Below are positions 8,192 through 11,730 of a DNA stretch of 11,730 nucleotides, piece by piece. Numbering within the stretch: position 1 is the first letter of the stretch; each line of letters opens with the position of its first letter. A model generated the notes under the pieces. The model was not told the DNA's origin, made no database searches, and was given only the letters and a program-made list of their open reading frames with translations. Location: contig CAMCQD010000014.1 of the NCBI GenBank assembly GCA_945876925.1, forward strand, positions 1 to 11,730, in the 5' to 3' direction. Source of the DNA: an uncultured Dermatophilus sp. Its GTDB lineage: Bacteria > Actinomycetota > Actinomycetes > Actinomycetales > Dermatophilaceae. The position numbers were made by a program, and so were the translations under genes.

Positions 8192-8211
8192 GCGGGTCAG
8201 GACACACCCGC
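8192..8211 (-). promoter_or_regulatory. Small hairpin in the lldP leader
   Basis: GCGGGT (8192-8197) and ACCCGC (8206-8211) are perfect 6-bp arms around 8 bases, about 25-45 nt before the lldP ATG. It would be present in the lldP mRNA leader. There is no U-run after it, so it is not a clear attenuator. Confidence 0.35.
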
Positions 8212-8227
8212 AACAGCTGCCTCTTAT

Positions 8228-8238
8228 TGGTCTTACCT
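8228..8238. promoter_or_regulatory. Likely operator 1 for the GntR/FadR-type regulator
   Basis: TGGTCTTACCT contains the palindrome GGT-N3-ACC. FadR-subfamily GntR proteins are known to bind TNGTNNNACNA-like sites; all positions match except the last. It lies 61-71 bases upstream of the lldP ATG in the AT-rich part of the divergent region, where a repressor could block lldP transcription. A second site of the same form (GGTC-N2-ACC) lies at 8345-8353. Confidence 0.55.
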
Positions 8239-8293
8239 TTGAACGGTAGAGGTATTTACTCAGGAACGAAAGCAGCACGACAGAGGGAGCGTA

Positions 8294-8309
8294 TGTGACG
8301 TACCTCACT
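8294..8309. promoter_or_regulatory. CRP/GlxR-type (cAMP receptor) binding site
   Basis: TGTGACGTACCTCACT matches the consensus TGTGA-N2-TA-N2-TCACA at 11 of 12 defined positions; only the last base differs. The site lies between lldP and the regulator, 127 bases from the lldP ATG and 76 from the regulator ATG at 8385. It implies cAMP-dependent control of lactate use. It also overlaps a GTG (8295-8297) that a gene finder could take as the regulator start, which argues against that start. Confidence 0.6.
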
Positions 8310-8340
8310 ACCCAAGAGGCTCGGACAGTGAGGAGACACA

Positions 8341-8388
8341 ATGAGGTCAGACCATTCAGCGGAGAGCTGCGAGGAGAACAGCAGATGA
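8341..8388 (+). CDS. Possible 15-residue upstream ORF coupled to the regulator gene
   Basis: ATG at 8341 opens a 15-codon frame (MRSDHSAESCEENSR) whose TGA at 8386-8388 overlaps the regulator ATG at 8385 as ATGA. AGGAG (8331-8335) lies 5 bases before it, so it has its own plausible ribosome site, and the ribosome site of the regulator (GAGGAG, 8371-8376) lies inside it. The arrangement suggests translational coupling. I recognise no function for the peptide, and it may only be a ribosome-delivery leader. A likely operator (8345-8353) falls within it. Confidence 0.4.
   Translation: MRSDHSAESCEENSR
8345..8353. promoter_or_regulatory. Likely operator 2 for the GntR/FadR-type regulator
   Basis: GGTCAGACC is a perfect palindrome around one base and fits the GT-N3-AC core of FadR-subfamily GntR operators. 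It lies 32-40 bases before the regulator ATG, suggesting autoregulation. Its centre is 116 bp from the centre of operator 1, close to 11 helical turns. Confidence 0.5.
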
Positions 8389-9143
8389 GCGGGCAAGGAG
8401 GCGCCACGCCCACAGGATGGCGACCCGTCAGCAAGGCCAGGGCCTACGAACTCGTGGTCGAACGCGTCGAGGAGCAGATCCTCTCCGGCGCGCTCCGCGT
8501 CGGAGACCGGCTGCCCTCCGAGCGCGATCTCGCCTCGATGCTGGAGGTGAGCCGGGCGGCCGTCCGCGAAGCCCTGCGCACGCTCGAAGCGCAGGGCGTG
8601 GTGCGCTCCAGCGTAGGCGTGGGCCCGGACAGCGGCACCGTCATCACCGGGCTGACCAGCGAAGCCCTTACCTGCATGCTGCGATTGCACGTGGCGCTGA
8701 GCAACTTCTCCATGGCCGACGTGCTCGAGGCCCGGGTAATGCTGGAACGCTGGAGCGCCCGCCTGGCGGCGGTGCATGTCAGCCGCAAGCACCTGAACGC
8801 GATGCGCACCCTGCTCGACGCGATGAACGACCCGGGCACCGAACGCGAGGTCTACAACGAGTTCGACACGCGCTTCCACGTACTCGTCGCGGAGGCCGGC
8901 CAGAACCAGCTCGTCGCCGACATGACCATCGCCATCCGGGAATCGATGCGCACCCCGATCCTGGCCTCGTTTCATGCCACCACCGACTGGGAGGGACTCA
9001 CCGAGCGCCTCCGCTACGGGCACGAGTCGATTTTCCGGGCAATCGCCAACGGCGACGGGGCGGCAGCCGCGGACGCCATCGAAGAGCACATTCGCCTGGC
9101 CTACGATGCCCTGCAATACCGGCGCGGCCACGATATCGGATAG
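8385..9143 (+). CDS. GntR-family regulator with FCD domain (LldR/LutR-like)
   Basis: DNA-binding regulator of the FadR subfamily, 252 residues. The winged helix lies at about residues 18-88 (ILSGALRVGDRLPSERDL, LEVSRAAVREALRTLEAQG). The FCD ligand-binding domain covers about residues 105-240 (LEARVMLERWSARLAA). D161, H165, H213 and H235 match the Asp-His-His-His metal site common in this domain. I chose the ATG at 8385, preceded at 8 bases by GAGGAG. The same frame reaches a GTG at 8295, but that codon lies in a CRP-type site and adds 30 residues with no domain. It is divergent from lldP-lutABC, so lactate-responsive control of that operon is the likely job; the D-lactate-dehydrogenase-type gene may also be a target. 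Repression relieved by lactate is inference from LldR and LutR relatives. Confidence 0.9.
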   Translation: MSGQGGATPTGWRPVSKARAYELVVERVEEQILSGALRVGDRLPSERDLASMLEVSRAAVREALRTLEAQGVVRSSVGVGPDSGTVITGLTSEALTCMLRLHVALSNFSMADVLEARVMLERWSARLAAVHVSRKHLNAMRTLLDAMNDPGTEREVYNEFDTRFHVLVAEAGQNQLVADMTIAIRESMRTPILASFHATTDWEGLTERLRYGHESIFRAIANGDGAAAADAIEEHIRLAYDALQYRRGHDIG

Positions 9144-9203
9144 GAAGCTGCCGGCAACCAGCCTCCCCCCTATTTTCGAAACCTATTCGTTTCTTTATGG
9201 AAG

Positions 9204-9222
9204 GTAGCTGAGCCTAACCTTT
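9204..9222. promoter_or_regulatory. DtxR/IdeR-like iron box
   Basis: GTAGCTGAGCCTAACCTTT matches the actinobacterial iron-box consensus TTAGGTTAGSCTAACCTAA at 14 of 19 positions, with ten matches in a row (AGCCTAACCT). The right half-site is perfect and the left is degenerate (AGCTGAG). The AT-rich setting fits a promoter. No protein gene starts next to it in either direction, so its target is unclear. Confidence 0.4.
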
Positions 9223-9236
9223 ATTCACTGTTTATG

Positions 9237-9283
9237 GTGCGAGAACACTCCTTCCCTACGTAAGAGAGGGGCCGCTCTCGCAC
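9237..9283 (+). ncRNA. Candidate structured small RNA: hairpin with anti-Shine-Dalgarno loop
   Basis: GTGCGAGA (9237-9244) and TCTCGCAC (9276-9283) form a perfect 8-bp stem around 31 bases. The loop carries CTCCTTCC (9248-9255), the exact complement of a GGAAGGAG ribosome site, and an inner CCCT/AGGG pairing may partly cover it. It lies just downstream of the iron-box-like site. C-rich loops facing ribosome sites are typical of Gram-positive regulatory RNAs. No promoter or transcript is demonstrated, the strand is assumed, and it could instead be part of the regulator's terminator. Confidence 0.25.
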
Positions 9284-9327
9284 TGGCACCACAGCCAGGC
9301 TCCGGGTCAGCCGGCGGCCTCCGGCAA

Positions 9328-9343
9328 CGGCACCATAGTGCCG
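9328..9343. terminator. Small perfect hairpin, possible terminator component
   Basis: CGGCAC and GTGCCG pair perfectly over a 4-base loop (CATA). Further GC-rich complementarity on both sides (GCCT at 9317-9320 with AGGC at 9346-9349) would extend it. It has no T-run. Its position after the regulator and after the FAD/Fe-S gene fits a terminator serving either. Confidence 0.4.
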
Positions 9344-9354
9344 CCAGGCGGCCT

Positions 9355-9381
9355 GCGGGCGCGCTGCGGCGGCGCACCCGC
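9355..9381 (-). terminator. GC-rich hairpin, likely terminator of the FAD/Fe-S gene
   Basis: GCGGGCGCGC (9355-9364) faces GCGCACCCGC (9372-9381) across 7 bases. Nine of ten positions pair in either direction. The remaining pair is C-A in a + strand RNA but G-U in a - strand RNA, so the hairpin is better on the minus strand, downstream of the gene that ends at 9452. Confidence 0.5.
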
Positions 9382-9451
9382 GCGGCCCCGTCAGCACGCC
9401 AGCGGACGGGAACCAGAAGACCCGGCCCCGTCCGCCGGTGAACTGGACGAG

Positions 9452-11730
9452 TCAGGGGCGAGTCGCCTCCTCCAGAAGCTCCAGCACGTGCCGGTACGTC
9501 CGCCCGGTGGCGCGGCTCATCCCGATCTCGCAGGTGCGGTTACTGGAGGCGTACGCGTCGTACATTCCTGCCTTGACCTCGCGCGCTTCGGGACCGGTGG
9601 CCGAGGCGGTCAGCTCCGGGTGGAGCATGCCCCGGTCCCCGGCGAAACCACAGCACCCGGCATCCACCGGCACGGTGACCTCGCGGGCGCAGGCCCGGGC
9701 CAGGGCGGCCAGCGTCTCCACGTCCCCGGCGTGCCGGTCCGAGCAGGTCGGGTGCACCACCACGGAACCCAGCTCGCGTCGCACGGTCAGCCGCGGCAGC
9801 ACCTTCTCCAGCACGAAGCGGTTGGCGTCCACGATGGTCAGCCGGGCGAACCGGGCGGCGAGCTCGTCCTGGCCGGCCGCGACGAGGTCGGCTTCCATGT
9901 CGTGCAGCCCGTGAGTGCACGAACTGGCGTCACAGGCGATCGGGATGCGGCCCTCGTCGCTGGCCCGCAGCAGCGAGCGGGCCGTGCGCACCGCCATCGC
10001 GCCGCGGCCCTCGGTCAGGCCCTTGGAACGCCACACCGTCGCGCAGCACAGATGCTCGATATCCTTGGGCAGCTGCACCGGGATACCGGCCCGGTCGCAC
10101 AGGGCGACGAATGCCAGGGCAGCTCCCTTACCGGGGTCGCCCGCCCCGTCCGGCCCGGCCGGAGCCGGCTCGAACAACTCGCCGATGCACGAGGCGAACA
10201 GCACCACCTCACCCGGTGCGGAGCGGGCTTCGGTGCGGCGGGTGAACCCCGGACCGGGCAGGTCGTCCCCGACGTAGGGCAGCAGATCAGGCGAGATCGC
10301 CTTGCGGCCGGTTCCGGTGACCGCCGAGAGCACCGCGTCCGGGACGCGGTCAGCGATGCCCAGGCCCAGGCGCAGCCCGCTCAGTACCGGCCCCCAGGAG
10401 TTCGCGAGCTGCTTACCGACCTTCTGGGCGGTGCCGGACTGCCGCCGGGCGCGCAGGCCCTTCATCACCTTGCCGGTATCGATGGCGACCGGGCAGGCGA
10501 GCACGCACAGCGAATCAACCGCGCAGGTGTCGATCCCGGCGTAGCCGAATCCGGCACGCAGCTCATCGGCCTGGGCCGGGTCGATGTCCGGGGAGCCGTT
10601 CATGTCCCGCATGAGGGCAATCCGCTGGCGCGGCGTGGTGGTCAGGTCACGCGAGGGGCACACCGGCTCGCAGTAACCGCACTCGACGCAGCGATCGAAG
10701 GCCGGGTCGACCGGGTCGGACACCTTGAGGTTCCGGCGGTGCGCGTCCGGGTCGTCCCCGATGACCACGCCCGGATTGAGCGTGTTCTCCGGGTCGCAGA
10801 GCCGCTTGATCTCACGCATCACCTGGTACAGCTCGGAGCCGTACTGCCGCTCGACGTACGGGGCCATGATCCGGCCGGTACCGTGCTCGGCCTTGAGCGA
10901 ACCGTCGGCATCGAGGATGAGATCGACCAGGTCCTCGGTGAACTGGGCGTAGGTCTCGATCTGGCTCGGATCGCGCAGGTCGGGGTTGATCATGAAGTGC
11001 AAGTTGGCGTCCTTGGCGTGGCCGAAGATGACCGAGTCGCCGTAGCCGTACCGCGCGCACAGCTCACCCAGGCGGGAGACCGTCCCGGTCAGGGCAGGCA
11101 TCGGCACGACCACGTCCTCGAGCAGGGCGGTGGAGCCAGCCGGGCGGGCACCCGCGACCGAGGTGTACAGGCCCTTGCGGACATGCCAGGAATCGGCCCG
11201 CTCCTTCGGGTCGGAGGTAAAAGCGGTCGGGCGGGCCAGCGGGGTCAGCCCGGACACCCCGGCGACCACCCCGGACAGCGCCTCGACCCGCTCGGCGAGC
11301 AGTCCGGGCTCGGTCTCCTGGGCCTCGACGAGCAGGGCGGTGTGATCGGCTACCTCCAGGCCGACCAGCGCGGGCACGACCCGGGAACCGTTCTGCGCCA
11401 CCCGGATCGAAGCGGCGTCCATGAGTTCGGCGGTGCGCGCGCCGGCCGCGATCAGGTCAGGCAGGGCATCGGTGGCGTGCTCGATCCGGTCAAACACCAG
11501 CAGCGCGGTGGCCACGTGGGGGTACACCGGCACGGTGTCGAACGTCGCCGACAGGATGAACGCCAGGGTGCCCTCGGAGCCGATGAGCAAGTGGGCCAGG
11601 ATCTGGGCCGGCTCGTCGAAGTCGAGCAGCGAGTTCAGGCCGTAGCCCATCGTGTTCTTCATCGAGAACTGGTGCTGGATGCGGCGGACCGATTCGGGGT
11701 TGGCGCGTACCCGGTCGCGCAGCCGGGCCA
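9452..11730 (-). CDS. FAD- and Fe-S-binding oxidoreductase, probable D-lactate dehydrogenase (N-terminus beyond window)
   Basis: 758 residues are visible, and the frame is open at the right edge (first complete codon at 11728). Members of this family are usually near 950-1000 residues, so about 200 N-terminal residues with most of the FAD-binding fold are missing. Seen in order: end of the FAD-binding domain (KNTMGYGLNSLL, LIGSEGTLAFI), an FAD-oxidase C domain (DSWHVRKGLYTSVAG, VIFGHAKDANLHFMI), two ferredoxin motifs (CVECGYCEPVCP near 10690-10655, CAVDSLCVLACP near 10528-10493), then CCG-type cysteine-rich motifs (LFASCIGELF, HLCCATVWRSKG, HPTCSDRH, AGCCGFAGDRGMLHPE). This is the Dld-II/YdiJ architecture; members oxidise D-lactate or D-2-hydroxyglutarate. 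D-lactate is favoured by the neighbouring lldP-lutABC and GntR genes, as in the lldP-dld-II-lldEFG cluster of Shewanella. It converges on the regulator gene, and its promoter is outside the window. Confidence 0.88.
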   Translation of the reverse strand, partial: ARLRDRVRANPESVRRIQHQFSMKNTMGYGLNSLLDFDEPAQILAHLLIGSEGTLAFILSATFDTVPVYPHVATALLVFDRIEHATDALPDLIAAGARTAELMDAASIRVAQNGSRVVPALVGLEVADHTALLVEAQETEPGLLAERVEALSGVVAGVSGLTPLARPTAFTSDPKERADSWHVRKGLYTSVAGARPAGSTALLEDVVVPMPALTGTVSRLGELCARYGYGDSVIFGHAKDANLHFMINPDLRDPSQIETYAQFTEDLVDLILDADGSLKAEHGTGRIMAPYVERQYGSELYQVMREIKRLCDPENTLNPGVVIGDDPDAHRRNLKVSDPVDPAFDRCVECGYCEPVCPSRDLTTTPRQRIALMRDMNGSPDIDPAQADELRAGFGYAGIDTCAVDSLCVLACPVAIDTGKVMKGLRARRQSGTAQKVGKQLANSWGPVLSGLRLGLGIADRVPDAVLSAVTGTGRKAISPDLLPYVGDDLPGPGFTRRTEARSAPGEVVLFASCIGELFEPAPAGPDGAGDPGKGAALAFVALCDRAGIPVQLPKDIEHLCCATVWRSKGLTEGRGAMAVRTARSLLRASDEGRIPIACDASSCTHGLHDMEADLVAAGQDELAARFARLTIVDANRFVLEKVLPRLTVRRELGSVVVHPTCSDRHAGDVETLAALARACAREVTVPVDAGCCGFAGDRGMLHPELTASATGPEAREVKAGMYDAYASSNRTCEIGMSRATGRTYRHVLELLEEATRP

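Larger units (their letters stand above)
9144..9451. other. Intergenic region between convergent regulator and FAD/Fe-S gene
   Basis: This 308-base gap contains no convincing protein gene. The left third (about 9165-9236) is AT-rich, unlike the rest of the window, and has a DtxR/IdeR-like box. A long-looped hairpin (9237-9283) follows. The right part is very GC-rich and packed with inverted repeats: CGGCAC-CATA-GTGCCG at 9328-9343 and a 10-bp stem at 9355-9381. It must hold the terminators of both flanking genes, and may also carry a small RNA. Confidence 0.55.

Noticed and set aside
8295..8384. GTG at 8295 as the regulator start
   Set aside because: It lies inside a CRP-type site, has no good ribosome site at the right distance, and adds 30 residues with no domain; ATG 8385 has GAGGAG 8 bases upstream.
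1..11730. CRISPR arrays, tRNA or rRNA genes, insertion sequences, phage or toxin-antitoxin genes
   Set aside because: I looked for regularly spaced repeats, tRNA-like cloverleafs, transposase motifs and small paired genes and saw none; the region looks like ordinary metabolic chromosome.

Overview
The window is strongly GC-rich, with GTG as well as ATG starts, near-consensus Shine-Dalgarno sites and a CRP/GlxR-type operator. This suggests a high-GC Gram-positive bacterium (Actinomycetota). Nothing in the sequence lets me name a genus. It is a metabolic region: lactate uptake and oxidation occupies about two thirds, flanked by a quinol-dependent nitric oxide reductase gene that is out of frame and by the start of an acyl-CoA synthetase gene.

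Layout. 1-444 (-): N-terminal part of a propionyl-CoA synthetase (PrpE-like). 445-833: divergent intergenic region. 834-3249 (+): single-subunit nitric oxide reductase (qNOR, norB/norZ), broken by a frame change near 2622-2625 where about 7 expected residues are also missing. 3243-3380: about 60-bp imperfect tandem repeats, followed by a perfect 18-bp hairpin (3383-3429) that probably terminates both converging units. 3449-8167 (-): operon lldP-lutA-lutB-lutC (lactate permease and the LutABC L-lactate oxidase), with 4-bp stop/start overlaps at lutA/lutB and lutB/lutC. 8168-8384: compact divergent control region. 8385-9143 (+): GntR/FadR-type regulator (LldR/LutR-like). 9144-9451: structured intergenic region. 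9452 to the right edge (-): FAD- and Fe-S-binding D-lactate-dehydrogenase-type enzyme, cut by the window edge.

How the genes work together. LldP would import lactate. LutABC would oxidise the L-isomer to pyruvate. The FAD/Fe-S enzyme is the likely D-lactate oxidase, although its family also contains 2-hydroxyglutarate dehydrogenases. The GntR protein probably senses lactate. Two GGT-N3-ACC palindromes, one near the lldP start and one just ahead of the regulator, are its likely operators. A near-perfect CRP/GlxR site lies between them, suggesting joint control by lactate and cAMP.

Most worth a second look: (i) the norB lesion; (ii) the regulator's control region, with paired operators, a CRP-like site and a 15-codon upstream ORF coupled to the regulator start by ATGA; (iii) the 9144-9451 gap, where a DtxR/IdeR-like iron box precedes a hairpin whose loop carries an anti-Shine-Dalgarno sequence, a possible small RNA among genes for Fe-S proteins. 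All regulatory claims come from reading the sequence by eye.
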